Below, piece by piece: positions 30,498 to 43,439 of a DNA stretch of 64,000 nt (within the stretch, counting starts at the first letter, position 1; every line of letters starts with the position of its first letter). The position numbers were made by a program, and so were the translations under genes. The notes under the pieces are model-generated. The model was not told the DNA's origin. It searched no databases and saw nothing but the letters and a program-made list of their open reading frames with translations. This stretch comes from Isochrysis galbana (Eukaryota; Haptophyta; Isochrysidales; Isochrysidaceae), in contig CM030940.1 of NCBI GenBank assembly GCA_018136815.1, positions 239,843 to 303,842 of the forward strand. The letters run 5' to 3'.

Positions 30498-31490
30498 TCC
30501 CCGCAAGAACCGCGTTCCGCGCTAGCTGCCGGCGCGCCCTCGCAGGCAATCTCCAAGAGTGAGATCAGCCTTGCTCTGACAGAATACGGGAACGCCCACG
30601 GACCATGTTGTGGTTAGGGGGAGAGCCGCCTTTTAGGTTTCCCAAAGAGAGGTCCTCTCTCTTTGTTTTCCCGCCTTCGCGTGTTTTGGTTTCTCCCTTC
30701 GTTCGGGTCGCATCCTCTCCGTCCGATCGGGATCCTCCGATCCCGATCTTCCTCTCTTCCCCCCGTGTCGTTAGGATAGGTAGGGACGATCGCTCTCGAC
30801 CCCCCTCCCTTGTTTTCTCATGTGTGCGCCCCCTTTCTTTCCTTGCGCGCGCCCCCGTGTGTTTCCCTCGTGTTCTCTCGTCCCAGAGTTCCGAGAGTCG
30901 CGCCCATGGCCGCACTCCCCGGGGCTCTGGCGAAACGGAAGACACACGGAAAGTGATAACGCATCTCCCCCAAACTTCAAAAAAAATTGTAAAAGTATTG
31001 ACCTGCCGGGGACCACCACACATAAACACAAGAGGCCTGCCCCTCCCATCCCCCAAGCGCGAGGCCCAAAGTAGTGTATATGGGCCGACCCCAAAAACCG
31101 AAGAACAAGGAACGAGAGGAGGGGAGCGGGCGGGGGAGCGGCAGTAGGGGTATTCGGCGATGGTATCGGAAGCACGGGAGAGTGTATGTCACTAGTAGCT
31201 TAACGGGCACCTTCAAGATTTTTTTTAAAGTATTGTCCTGGCCCTATCCGTCTATCCGTGGTCCGTGGCCACCAACTATGAAAATAGTTGCCCGCCCCCA
31301 TGCCCCGCATGAGCCCATGAGGCATGAGGGGAGTCGAGAGAGGAGAGAGTGGGGGGGGGCGCGAGGCCCGAGGCCCCCTCCATGGCGACCAATCATAAGA
31401 TTAGTCCATCGTGCCTAGTCTACAAGGAGGGGGCTAAAAACGTAAACAATTCCTACAACAAAAAGGTCGATCGCGGGCATGCGACAGCGG
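30498..31490. repeat. Repeat mosaic shared with 45-46 kb and 56.5 kb
   Basis: Positions 30625-30930 closely match 45650-45960, from CCCAAAGAGAGG to the CCGAGAGTCGCGCCCATGG section. Positions 31015-31230 resemble 45050-45270 reversed and 56535-56735. The hairpin CAACTATGAAAATAGTTG is at 31273-31290. No gene is supported. Confidence 0.55.
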
Positions 31491-31499
31491 CAGCGGTAT

Positions 31500-31735
31500 A
31501 AGTGTGCTCTGGGTCTGGTTATCTGCAAGGAACAAGACTTTGGGTGCTCCCTGCTTCTATGGTTGGTGGGGAGGAGAGGGCAAGGAAGCCATGTCGACGT
31601 CCTGGTCGGGCGGGACGGAGGCCTGCGATCGCTTGGGATCTAGCGGCTTGGGGCGGCCCCGTTGCTGCCCCTTGGGGCGAGGGGGAGCCGTCGGCGCGTG
31701 CTCGCATCGCTCGCAAACATAAAAATAGTTTTTTG
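31500..31735 (+). repeat. Interspersed hairpin-tipped repeat, copy 3
   Basis: A diverged copy of the 8870-9220 family that keeps CCATGTCGACGTC and ends AAACATAAAAATAGTTT. Confidence 0.55.
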
Positions 31736-32026
31736 AAGGTACGCGCGTGAAAATATATACACTCGAACACTGATCAAATGCGCAACTGGTAACAAAGTGC
31801 CCCACGTTCCGTGTCCTAAATGAACGAGAGGAAACAACAGGCTGGTGATTGTGAGGCCTAAAGCAAAGTGTTTGATTTGGCATGGCACATTTTGGGCGCG
31901 AACGCACTCAGGAGATCGCAACGACGCATCTGAACAAAACTCAGTATATAACTGACTCGCTGCTTGTTTCGCTCTAGCAGCGAGTGCATGGAGTGCCGCT
32001 TCCTAGCAGTTTACTTTTATGTGGAC
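31736..32026. other. 3' flank of the pseudokinase gene
   Basis: AT-richer sequence without a recognised feature, up to the minus-strand stop at 32027. Confidence 0.4.
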
Positions 32027-33322
32027 CTAGTTGATGGTGGGCACAATCAGGCCGTCGTGGGTGTCAAGAGGCGAGGAGAGCGAGGGGAGTTTGCTTAGGC
32101 GGAGGGCCGAGCTCGAAGCGTCTGTGAACCAAGGGTGTTGCCTCACCGCACCGGCGCCTTCCGGGCCACTTCCGAGGCGACCCTGTGGCAGCTTGTCGAG
32201 AAGGCGGCCGACCAAGTCCTGTAGTCGGTCGCTCATGGTGGAGGGGCACAAAACGTCGCCAGAGACGATTTGGCCGCAAGTGTAGTACGTGAGCTCTTCA
32301 CCGAAATCGGGAAAGGGGGGCTCTCCGGTGGTTATTTCGAAGAGTAGCACGCCAAATGCCCACCAATCCACGGCCAGGCCATGTCCTTCGTTGAGGAGCA
32401 CCTCGGGTGCAACGTAGGGCAAGCTTCCCACAATTGTGTAGCTTCGGTCCAAGATTATCTTGCCGCAGCCCAACCCGCTCAACTTCAGATGCCCGTTCGC
32501 GTCCAAAAGCAAGTTCTCGGGCTTGAGGTCGCGATGCGCAACTTGCCTGGCATGGAGATGCTCGAGAGCAGAGACGACCTCATTCGCATAGAAACGAGCA
32601 TTCCTCTCTTCGAGATGCCCCTCACGTTGGAGCAGGCTGAAGAAGTCGCCACATGGAACCCACTCCATCAGCACGGCATGCTCATCGCCAGGCCCGCTAA
32701 GGACGCGCAAAGCTTTCACAATTGAACAATGGCTACACTTGAACAGAAGCTCCGTCTCCCGCGCGAGGAAGGCACGAGTATCATGATTTTCAAACGAAGC
32801 TCTATCATTGCCGACCGTCTTGAGGGCGAAGAGACGCCGTGCACCACCGCTGGCAGAGGAGGCGACGAGTCTCACAGTGAAATTGTCGCCTCTTGCAATG
32901 GGGCGCACCTCCTCGAGATCTTCCAGATGGCTGGGCAACTCGCCAGAACAGTCTGGGTGGGATCGAACTCTAAGCTGCGAGAGGTCTTGCAATGGCGCCA
33001 GTGTCTGTTCTCGGGCCATCGAGGGGCGGCGGTGAAGGAGGAGCGAAAAGATGGAGCGGGTAACGGCAGCAGAGAGAGCGGCCACCGATACAACGATAAG
33101 CCCCCGACCTGCGCCACGTGTCGCTGTGGTGGGAATTGGCTGCGCCAGGTAGATCAGCTCGCCAATCGCGAGAGAGCAGATTGCTCGCTTGACAGCTGTG
33201 CGCAGGTGGCGTGCGGTCAAGTCGGCAGCACGCTCGCCGACACCTCGGGCGGCGCGAAGAAGTGCGTCGAATGTCGAGGTGCACCGCATCCCACCGCTGC
33301 CGGCCTCCTCCCCGGGCAGCAT
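32027..33322 (-). CDS. AGC-family (PKA-like) protein kinase fold lacking DFG: probable pseudokinase
   Basis: An intronless frame with first ATG at 33322 gives 431 residues. The fold is PKA-like: lysine in LFALKTV, glutamate in LARETELL, MEWVPCGDFFSLL hinge region, HRDLKPENLLL catalytic loop, VGSLPYVAPEVLL, AVDWWAFGVLLFEITTGEPPF and HPWF near the end. Two essential elements are altered: the metal-binding DFG reads GLG (LKLSGLGCGK), and the glycine loop reads ARGDNFTV instead of GxGxxG. Strong phosphotransfer is therefore unlikely, and a scaffold or allosteric role is more probable. The ~90 residues before the kinase include a hydrophobic stretch (RGLIVVSVAALSAAV) that may anchor it to a membrane. 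Loss of function by decay is the alternative, but the frame is fully open. Confidence 0.85.
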   Translation of the reverse strand: MLPGEEAGSGGMRCTSTFDALLRAARGVGERAADLTARHLRTAVKRAICSLAIGELIYLAQPIPTTATRGAGRGLIVVSVAALSAAVTRSIFSLLLHRRPSMAREQTLAPLQDLSQLRVRSHPDCSGELPSHLEDLEEVRPIARGDNFTVRLVASSASGGARRLFALKTVGNDRASFENHDTRAFLARETELLFKCSHCSIVKALRVLSGPGDEHAVLMEWVPCGDFFSLLQREGHLEERNARFYANEVVSALEHLHARQVAHRDLKPENLLLDANGHLKLSGLGCGKIILDRSYTIVGSLPYVAPEVLLNEGHGLAVDWWAFGVLLFEITTGEPPFPDFGEELTYYTCGQIVSGDVLCPSTMSDRLQDLVGRLLDKLPQGRLGSGPEGAGAVRQHPWFTDASSSALRLSKLPSLSSPLDTHDGLIVPTIN

Positions 33323-34637
<1,315 letters not shown>

Positions 34638-37600
34638 TAGCCCGGTCACTCACTATGGGGGTGCGGAGGGCACCAGCAATTATGGGTAAATGAAGGGCTA
34701 AATAAGCTCCCTATAGGTTCCGGTAGGATGGATCAGCAAAAAAAATTGGGGGTTCCCCGGCGAAATTTTCGAAAAATACCGAATTTCAGGCCTTCGAAGA
34801 CGGTGCGCGAAATACAGTCGGGCCCCCCTCCGGTATATTTTTAGTGAGGCCCTTCATGCGAGGCACAAACATGGAATGACGAGGAGAATTTGGACGCCAA
34901 CTCACTGGGTCTACAAGAAGTGGTTCTTTACACACTGGACCATAAGTCAAACTCATAATTTTGCACTTCAATGTGTACGAAAGTATCACAAAACTCAAGA
35001 CGCTTACGTGAACCACTAGTCACCGAGGGCTAGAGCGGCTAATTTGGCACCGCGACCGGGCGGATGGCATGGTCTTTTCTTTCATCCATTTCAACTGGGA
35101 CAGCAGAAAACGTTAAATCAAGATATGCTGCTCAAATGGCCGAGCCAATTGCTCTCTCCAGCCTCGCACATCTTGACGAATATCGGCATTGGCGCAAAAA
35201 CCGCCTAAACGGTAACGTACCGAAATGCGTTCGAACACCCAACTTCCCACCTCTACCGGGCGCGCTGCCGGCGCTTTCTCGGTCATCCACTGGGATAGAA
35301 TGCCCTACCAGGCACCATATCCGAATATGCCGCCCGAGCAGCCACGCCAATCGCCGCCGCCGCCCGCGCGCATCGCGAAGTAGTCGGCCGTGTGTGCCGC
35401 CGACGACTACGCCAACGTCACCCGGCCGAACGGGCCGAGTGCCCAACTTTCGACCGCTACCGGGCGCGCTGCCGGCGCTTTCTCGGTCATCCACTGGGAT
35501 AGAATGCCTTACCAGGCACCATATCCGAATATGCCGCCCGAGCAGCCACGCCAATCGCCGCCGCCGCCCGCGCGCATCGCGAAATAGTCGGCCGTGCGTG
35601 CCGCCGACGACTACGCCAACATCACCTGGCCGAACGGGCCGAGTGCCCAACTTTCGACCGCTACCGGGCACGCTGCCGGCGCTTTCTCGGTCATCCACTG
35701 GGATAGAATGCCCTACCAGGCACCATATCCGAATATGCCACCCGAGCAGCCACGCCAATCGCCGCCGCCGCCCGCGCGCATCGCGAAATAGTCGGCCGTG
35801 TGTGGCGCCGACGGCTACGCCAACGTCACCCGGCCGAACGGGCCGAGTGCCCAACTTCCGACCGCTACCGGGCGCGCTGCCGGCGCTTTCTCGGTCAACC
35901 ACTGGGATAGAATGCCCTGCCAGGCACCATATCCGAATATGCCGCCCGAGCAGCCACGCCAATCGCCGCCGCCGCCCGCGCGCATCGCGAAATAGTCGGC
36001 CGTGTGTGGCGCCGACGACTACGCCAACGTCACCCGGCCGTACGGGCCGAGTGCCCAACTTTCGACCGCTACCGGGCGCGCTGCCGGCGCTTTCTCGGTC
36101 AACCACTGGGATAGAATGCCCTGCCAGGCGCCATATCCGAATATGACACCCGAGCAGCCACGCCAATCGCCGCCGCCGCCCGCGCGCATCGCGAAGTAGT
36201 CGGCCGTGTGTGCCGCCGACGACTACGCCAACGTCACCCGGCCGAACGGACCGAGTGCCCAACTGTCGACCGCTACCGGGCGCGCTGCCGGCGCTTTCTC
36301 GGTCATCCACTGGGATAGAATGCCCTACCAGGCACCATATCCGAATATGCCGCCCGAGCAGTCACGCCAATCGCCGCCGCCGCCCGCGCTCGTCGCGAAG
36401 TAGTCGGCCGTGTGTGCCGCCGACGACTACGCCAACGTCACCCGGCCGAACGGGCCGAGTGCCCAACTTTCGACCGCTACCGGGCGCGCTGCCGGCGCTT
36501 TCTCGGTCAACCACTGGGATAGAATGCCCTGCCAGGCACCATATCCGAATATGCCGCCCGAGCAGCCACGCCAATCGCCGCCGCCGCCCGCGCGCATCGC
36601 GAAATAGTCGGCCGTGTGTGGCGCCGACGACTACGCCAACGTCACCCGGCCGTACGGGCCGAGTGCCCAACTTTCGACCGCTACCGGGCGCGCTGCCGGC
36701 GCTTTCTCGGTCAACCACTGGGATAGAATGCCCTGCCAGGCGCCATATCCGAATATGACACCCGAGCAGCCACGCCAATCGCCGCCGCCGCCCGCGCGCA
36801 TCGCGAAGTAGTCGGCCGTGTGTGCCGCCGACGACTACGCCAACGTCACCCGGCCGAACGGACCGAGTGCCCAACTGTCGACCGCTACCGGGCGCGCTGC
36901 CGGCGCTTTCTCGGTCAACCACTGGGATAGAATGCCCTGCCAGGCACCATATCCGAATATGCCGCCCGAGCAGCCACGCCAATCGCCGCCGCCGCCCGCG
37001 CGCATCGCGAAGTAGTCGGCCGTGTGTGCCGCCGACGACTACGCCAACGTCACCCGGCCGAACGGGCCGAGTGCCCAACTTTCGACCGCTACCGGGCGCG
37101 CTGCCGGCGCTTTCTCGGTCATCCACTGGGATAGAATGCCTTACCAGGCACCATATCCGAATATGCCGCCCGAGCAGCCACGCCAATCGCCGCCGCCGCC
37201 CGCGCGCATCGCGAAATAGTCGGCCGTGCGTGCCGCCGACGACTACGCCAACATCACCTGGCCGAACGGGCCGAGTGCCCAACTTTCGACCGCTACCGGG
37301 CACGCTGCCGGCGCTTTCTCGGTCATCCACTGGGATAGAATGCCCTACCAGGCACCATATCCGAATATGCCACCCGAGCAGCCACGCCAATCGCCGCCGC
37401 CGCCCGCGCGCATCGCGAAATAGTCGGCCGTGTGTGGCGCCGACGACTACGCCAACGTCACCCGGCCGTACGGGCCGAGTGCCCAACTTTCGACCGCTAC
37501 CGGGCGCGCTGCCGGCGCTTTCTCGGTCATCCACTGGGATAGAATGCCCTGCCAGGCACCATATCCGAATATGCCGCCCGAGCAGCCACGCCAATCGCCG

Positions 37601-39339
37601 CCGCCGCCCGCGTGCATCGCGCCGTAGTCGGCCGTGTGTGGCGCCGACGACTACGCCAACGTCACCCGGCCGTACGGGCCGAGTGCCCAACTTTCGACCG
37701 CTACCGGGCGCGCTGCCGGCGCTTTCTCGGTCATCCACTGGGATAGAATGCCCTGCCAGGCACCATATCCGAATATGCCGCCCTAGCAGCCACGCCAATC
37801 GCCGCCGCCGCCCGCGTGCATCGCGCCGTAGTCGGCCGTGTGTGGCGCCGTCAACTACGCTGACGTCACCCGGCCGAATGGGCCGGAGTGCCCAACTTTC
37901 GAATGCGAGCGGTCGCGCTGCCGGCGCTTTCTCGGCTATCCACTGAGATAGAATGCCCCACCAGGCACCATATTCAAAAGTGCCGCCCGAGCAGCCACGC
38001 CAATCGCCGCCGCCGCCCGCGCGCATCGCGAAGTAGTCGGCCGTGTGTGGCGCCGACGACTACGCCAACGTCACCCGGCCGAACGGGCCGAGTGCCCAAC
38101 TTCCGACCGCTACCGGGCGCGCTGCCGGCGCTTTCTCGGTCAACCACTGGGATAGAATGCCCTGCCAGGCACCATATCCGAATATGCCGACCGAGCAGCC
38201 ACGCCAATCGCCGCCGCCGCCCTCGCGCATCGCGAAATAGTCGGCCGTGTGTGGCGCCGACGACTACGCCAACGTCACCCGGCCGTACGGGCCGAGTGCC
38301 CAACTTTCGACCGCTACCGGGCGCGCTGCCGGCGCTTTCTCGGTCATCCACTGGGATAGAATGCCCTGCCAGGCACCATATCTGAATATGCCGCCCTAGC
38401 AGCCACGCCAATCGCCGCCGCCGCCCGCGCACATGGCGTCGAAGTTGGCCCTGTGCAACACCGAAAACAAGACCAAGGCTACGGGCCGAACGGGCCCGAG
38501 TGCCCAACTTTCGAACGCGACTGCGATTGCCGCTGGCACTTCCTTGCCCCTCAGCTTGCATAGGGCAAGTTAACACTCATCATATGAAATGGTTCCGCCC
38601 CAGGAGCCAAATTCATGTACCTAACGGCCTCGGCGCACGCCTTTGCGGTGAAGGCGGAGGTGAGACGTGAACACGACACACACCAGCTCTCAAGATTTCG
38701 AATCAACGCTGGGCGCGAACGCGTGGGGCCGGGCCAGGAGGCTTTGGGGGCTACAGGCAGGCCCGGAACAGCCGGGTCGCGACCGGCCCGTCGCGCCGCA
38801 CGGCCACTTGAAGAGCTGCACCTCCGGGCGTCCAATCGAGCGCTGGTCGACGTCAATAGGGGCCATGGCCCTGGGCGTCGGGCCGGATCGAATCGAGGCA
38901 TTCCTGCGGTGCGAGGGGCCAGGATGGGTTAGTGCGAGTGTGTGCGACCCTCAAGAACCAGCGTGCGACCTACTAGTGACCCCCCACCCTGCTCGCGAGA
39001 GCTCTGGGCTCTGCATGGCCACCACCTCCAGGCCATTCTTCGGCCGATCGCGGGCGATCGGACGTCGCGGAAGCTCCGCGTTTTTTAGAGTGATGCGCCC
39101 CACATTCACCACTCTGATTCCCTCCCGTGAGCGCCCGCCTGAATCTCCCAAAATAGCCCGCCACGCGCGGGGGAAGGGAGGGGGGTCCCTCACCGACGCC
39201 ATTGCCCTTCGTGGGGTGGGAGGGGGTCGTTCGGAGTGGGGAGGGAGTTGGCGGGGCAGGTAGGGGGGGACCCTAAGGAATCCTTGGACACCCAGGGGAG
39301 GTGGGAAATAGTGGTTAAAATGAGTGAGTGACCGGGCTA
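34638..39339. mobile_element. 4.7-kb DNA transposon, TIR TAGCCCGGTCACTCACT, 7-bp TSD
   Basis: Perfect 17-bp inverted repeats lie at 34638-34654 and 39323-39339. TCGGTAC flanks them at 34631-34637 and 39340-39346. Most of the interior is the 204-bp satellite. The left 170 bp also occur reversed at about 52010-52193, where another copy ends. No transposase is recognised, so the element is probably non-autonomous. Confidence 0.87.
35210..38440. repeat. 204-bp satellite array, about 16 units
   Basis: Units repeat every 204 bp with a few percent divergence (phases 35390, 35594 and so on to 37430; later copies shifted and more diverged). Because 204 is a multiple of three, long frames stay open on both strands; these are not regarded as genes. 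Unit order shows higher-order copying: the sequence at 35390-35790 reappears at 37022-37422, 1632 bp (8 units) away, and the unit at 36002 reappears at 36614 (3 units). Confidence 0.95.
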
Positions 39340-39848
39340 TCGGTACGGCGCGCCAGCACCGCACAGAGGTGGAGCGCCGGCTTTCATTGGAAGAGGGCGG
39401 CAGGGTCGGCGCGGCGACCGACAAGTTGGCGGAGTTGGTCGCTGGTCGCACCTGTCACCTGTGGCAGGCGGCGAGCGTGCACGCGCTATAGCTATAGCGC
39501 AGTGACGGGAGCGGGAAGGAAGGACGAGGGCGAGGAGGGTGAGGGCTGGCGCAGCGCTCACACAGAACACGGACGGCGCGGCGTGGGCGCCTTTGATGAG
39601 GTGGGCACAGTCGGCGGCGGCAGCGTCCTCCCTCCCACCCTCTCCCTTTCTCCCGCTCTCCCTCCCTCACCTCTCTCTCCCTTTTCCCCTCTCGGTTAAA
39701 ATGTTTTGCCTTACAATGTACCCCAGTGGGGTACGGATCGAGCATGGCGGTACCCCTCTAACAGTCCCTCGCGCCATGGCCCCTTTCCTGCCGCAACGGT
39801 GGCTGACGACGCCACCAAATTGGTGCGAGGCCCCCCCCCCCCCCCCCC
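39340..39848. other. GC-rich sequence before the assembly gap
   Basis: No gene is recognised. An 18-bp perfect palindrome GCGCTATAGCTATAGCGC lies at 39483-39500. The stretch ends in a poly-C run that enters the gap. Confidence 0.5.
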
Positions 39849-39948
39849 NNNNNNNNNNNNNNNNNNNNNNNNNNNNNNNNNNNNNNNNNNNNNNNNNNNN
39901 NNNNNNNNNNNNNNNNNNNNNNNNNNNNNNNNNNNNNNNNNNNNNNNN
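39849..39948. other. Assembly gap, 100 N
   Basis: Exactly 100 undetermined bases follow a C homopolymer, the usual sign of a gap of unknown true length. The sequences on both sides may not be adjacent in the genome. Confidence 0.98.
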
Positions 39949-40583
39949 GAAGAAGAAAAGTGAAGAAGAAGAGAAAAAAAACCCAGAGTATATAGGGCGG
40001 TTCTCAGCCCTTCCCATCGGCCCTATGGCTACGTAAACTCTCGCGTGGCATAGTGGTTCAACCCACCGCCTCCACCAACCTTTTGCTCTGGGTCGCGAGT
40101 TCGAGTCCGGACGGAGCGCTCTGCAGTTCGAGCCCCGCTCCTTCTCCTCTCCGCTCTTCTTCTACAGTTAAATTCCACGCTCTTCTTCTACGGTAAAAAT
40201 CCTGCCTCTTCCTACTGTTGAAATTCCTGTCTTCCTACCGTTAAAATTCTGCACTCCGTCTACCGTTAAAATCCTGCCTCCGTCGCCTTGCCAAGACATT
40301 TCCTCTGCCTTCCTGCCGGCTTCCTTGCCAGTTCCTTCCGCCCCGGTTTCCCGCTTGTCTGCAAATCGGTTTCACCGCATTACGACCAAGCTTAGTGGGG
40401 AAACTCCTCGTCCAGTTCCGTTACCCGAAAAATCTCGTTCATCTCGTCGGGCCATCAAGGCCATCTCGTTCATCTCGTCGGGCCATCAAGGCCATCTCGT
40501 TCATCTCGTCGTCGGGCCATCAGGCCATCTCGTTACATCTCGTTCACCTCGTTACAATCCAAGCTGCGGCTTTGATTTCCACA
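39949..40583 (+). mobile_element. Third copy of the 610-bp TG...CA element, 5' end in gap
   Basis: The sequence follows the 7330-7863 copy, including the tRNA-like boxes (about 40045-40110) and the end GATTTCCACA at 40583. It carries an extra local triplication of a 33-36-bp phrase (GGGCCATCAAGGCCATCTCG) at 40448-40530. Confidence 0.75.
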
Positions 40584-40955
40584 ATGGCTGATTCCAACGA
40601 GATTTCGGCGCGCGTCCCGCCCGATTGGCGTGACTGTGTGGGTGGCCCCTGTGTATTTGGTGTCTGGCGGGCCCCCTCATCTGGATGGATCGTCGAAAGA
40701 AAACGGGCACGCACCGCGCCCGGTCTCGATTTCAAGTTCAGCTTTTCGGCCCTTTGCGACTTTAGCGTCTTCTGTTAGTATTTTGTTACGTTTTGTTGTT
40801 GGGGCCCAAGGGGGGAGTCTTGGTCCTAATGGGCCCCGGATATGTGCTTGTTGGGTGTATCGGGAACTTTCTACCGAAAAGAATCCTCAAATTTTCTCAA
40901 CCCTGAGATGGTCATTTTCTTACCCCTAATAAAAAAACCCTGTTTGACCGCCCTA
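40584..40955. mobile_element. Right part of a TAGGGCGG transposon with one satellite unit
   Basis: A single diverged copy of the ~204-bp unit (about 40650-40740) is followed by the same right tail as at 6690-6881, ending GTTTGACCGCCCTA at 40955. The left end is lost or lies beyond the gap. Confidence 0.7.
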
Positions 40956-41132
40956 TCATGCGTCTTCTCACGAGCAGCGAGCAGAACGCGTCGCCCTTTG
41001 ACCTCGCGACATCTTTCATGGCCCTCATCGTGAGGCATATGACCCCTTTCCGGGCGGCCGCGCTGTAGTACGTAGGTATCGCGGTATCGCTACAATCCAT
41101 ATTTGGGCTAGCGATCCAACTTGTACTTCACA

Positions 41133-41807
41133 GGTCATCCGCCCACCGTTCAACGGATAACGGTCTGCCCACTTCCCGCGCCCCCTCATTTCGCAGAGGG
41201 GCAATCGAAGGGGCGTGCGATCCGATCTCGATCCTCCAACGCACAGCTCGGCGATCTCGACGGATGTGCCACTCATCATCGGCACCAATCTCGCTCTGAT
41301 CTTCGATCTCGCCACTCAGATACCGAACGGGCATCGGCGACGCCGCGGACGCCACGCGACGATCTCGCTCGTATCCCACCGGCTTTGATTGGCCAATCTC
41401 GGCAGCGTCTCATCCGCCTTCTCTCCTCAGCAGAGCCCATCGCCTCGCTCCCCTCCCGCCACCCTTGCCCCCGCTCCCCCCGCCCCCCGCTCCTCATCCC
41501 CCACCCCGCCTCCCCCGCAAGCGCCAGGCCCGTACGCCCCGCCGTCCCCACCACGCCTCCCTGCCGCTCCTCCACCCGTCCCCACTTCTCGAACCGACCT
41601 GACGACTGAAGCCCGTTCATCCCACAGGCCGCTTGCACCCCTCGCCCGCTGCAGCCATCGCCTCGCACGCAAGGCGCTCCGCTCCTGTTATCAACCGTGG
41701 CTCTCGACCTCAATCGAAAACGAGATAACTCTTCGGACGAGTGCTTTGTCTAGCTGCCGCTCGCATCGACGCAAGAGCCGTTCTCAGCGGCCCATTAGAG
41801 CTCCGTC
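41133..41807 (+). promoter_or_regulatory. Conserved 5' leader of the second 445-codon gene
   Basis: Closely matches 19508-20179, including the ATTGGCCAAT box at 41388-41397. Confidence 0.6.
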
Positions 41808-43145
41808 ATGGCTTGCCAAACACACGAAGCATGCTCCGTTTTCCAATCGCTCGCCAATTCCGATGCAACAATTGAGTTTGACTGGAGGAGTGGAGGGAGC
41901 GAGGTGACGAGGGGATCCAACGTCAAGCAGCACGCAATCTCTCCCTGCATTCAAGCTGCCGGGGTGCCCTTCTGCTTATTCACCACGTCACCGGACATCG
42001 GCATGAACAACGCTGACCAAAGACAGCACTTAGCTCCTCTATGGCGCACCAAAGATCTTGATGAGCACGTAAGCCCTTCTACACCCTCAACATCTGCGAG
42101 ATCCTCGCCAACTTTCCTATCGACCATGAGGCAGGATATTCCTCCGGCTGCTCGCCCAATATTGCAAAATTGCAGCGATTCAGATGCCACCCACTATGTT
42201 GCTCATTCATCTTCTCAGCAGGAATTATTGCCTCTCACGACCCTAAACAAGATGAGAATGGACCGCAAGCGCATCGCCGTTGTCAACGTGGATTCTGTGG
42301 CAAAACGATCAGCGAACGTATTGGACCTGACCACTTACGATTTACATCGACGAGATCAGGCAGCATTTTCTTCGAGATACCCACTATCAAAAGAAGTTCA
42401 ACAGATCGTCAACCAGCAACGCACATTAGACAACGACTGCCAGCGCTCATTCTCTTATGTCCATGATACGGATACACCAAAGCCAGCGCTGTCGCCAGCG
42501 TCTTGTGCGCCTGCGCACGCTGTTTCTTCTGCACATGCTGGCCCACGCCATGAGAAGCTCCTGCAGACAATGGATGGCCCAAGAGAATTAGCATCGCGAC
42601 CAGCTTGCATGCCAATTTTGGTGTCCACATCCCCGGTCAAGGCAACTAGCAAGGAGCACAAGATCTCCTCGAGGGCGGTGTTTGAGGGAGACTCCATGTT
42701 CCTCAAGGCATGTACGGCATGGCAACGGCTGATATCTGCGTTACCCATTACAGCAAGCCGCAGACCATGGTTGCCTCCAGGCAGCCTTTTCTTCGATGCG
42801 ATTGATCAGGGTATCGATCGTGCAACGGCTTACACACTCGCAAAAGAATTCGCAATATGCTGTTCGCAACGGCAGCGAGAACAGTGCGAGGCTTTGGTGG
42901 CCATGCTGCGTCAAGTGGGCATGGCGTTTTTAGCATTTGCCCCTTTCCCCGGCGACGCAGTCATGCTGGCATCCCCTAGGCAGATTGTATCGCCGCTGAA
43001 ACAACCCTCCGACTTAGCTTCTACCCGGCATGAGAGTGCAATAGCGCAGCCATCACGCACGGCCACCCAAAGGATGCCTGAAACATCTGACGCAGCGCGA
43101 CTGCTCCTCTCTATCGACGAGCTCGTGACGTTGGCATTTTTATGA
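41808..43145 (+). CDS. Unrecognised 445-aa protein, paralogue B
   Basis: An intact intronless frame starts at ATG 41808, exactly 21,628 bp downstream of paralogue A and in the same orientation. N- and C-terminal parts are conserved, including KACTAWQRLISALP and WLPPGSLFFDAIDQGIDRAT. The middle differs by many substitutions and by in-frame indels (a gain near PRELAS and a loss in the acidic HEEEDT stretch), leaving the total length unchanged. The basic KMRMDRKR patch is kept. Both flanks carry the duplicated leader and about 80 bp of 3' sequence, so the whole transcription unit was copied. The degree of divergence suggests the copies are not very recent. The function is unknown. Confidence 0.75.
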   Translation: MACQTHEACSVFQSLANSDATIEFDWRSGGSEVTRGSNVKQHAISPCIQAAGVPFCLFTTSPDIGMNNADQRQHLAPLWRTKDLDEHVSPSTPSTSARSSPTFLSTMRQDIPPAARPILQNCSDSDATHYVAHSSSQQELLPLTTLNKMRMDRKRIAVVNVDSVAKRSANVLDLTTYDLHRRDQAAFSSRYPLSKEVQQIVNQQRTLDNDCQRSFSYVHDTDTPKPALSPASCAPAHAVSSAHAGPRHEKLLQTMDGPRELASRPACMPILVSTSPVKATSKEHKISSRAVFEGDSMFLKACTAWQRLISALPITASRRPWLPPGSLFFDAIDQGIDRATAYTLAKEFAICCSQRQREQCEALVAMLRQVGMAFLAFAPFPGDAVMLASPRQIVSPLKQPSDLASTRHESAIAQPSRTATQRMPETSDAARLLLSIDELVTLAFL

Positions 43146-43348
43146 GCATTTGTACCCGCCTTATAAGTAAGAAGCGTGCGGCACACAAGTGCACGCTGTG
43201 CCATTCTTTGCCACTTGTACTGCGCAATCTGTCTCAATTATCAACTATTTTCCCGTGTTTTCCATTTTTCATACGCAGTCTCTCTTCAATACTTTCCACT
43301 GTTTTGCATTTCAATCTTGCCATGAAAGAAGAGACTCCCGATTCTTAA

Positions 43349-43421
43349 AGAAAAATGGAAACAAATTACACAAATATGCAAGTACAACTTTCCCACATGG
43401 AGACCGAGTGGCTTAAAACAC
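43349..43421 (+). pseudogene. Tiny LINE-like remnant
   Basis: The translation KEKWKQITQICKYNFPTWRP resembles the GKWKQISQLYKYNFLTPRD region of the LINE protein. Only about 24 codons remain. Confidence 0.5.
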
Positions 43422-43439
43422 CTTCTCCTTAGCCCATAG

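Noticed and set aside
35132..38026. Long open frames (up to 554 codons) on both strands in the 204-bp array
   Set aside because: The unit length is a multiple of three, so frames stay open in several phases at once; this is satellite DNA inside a transposon.
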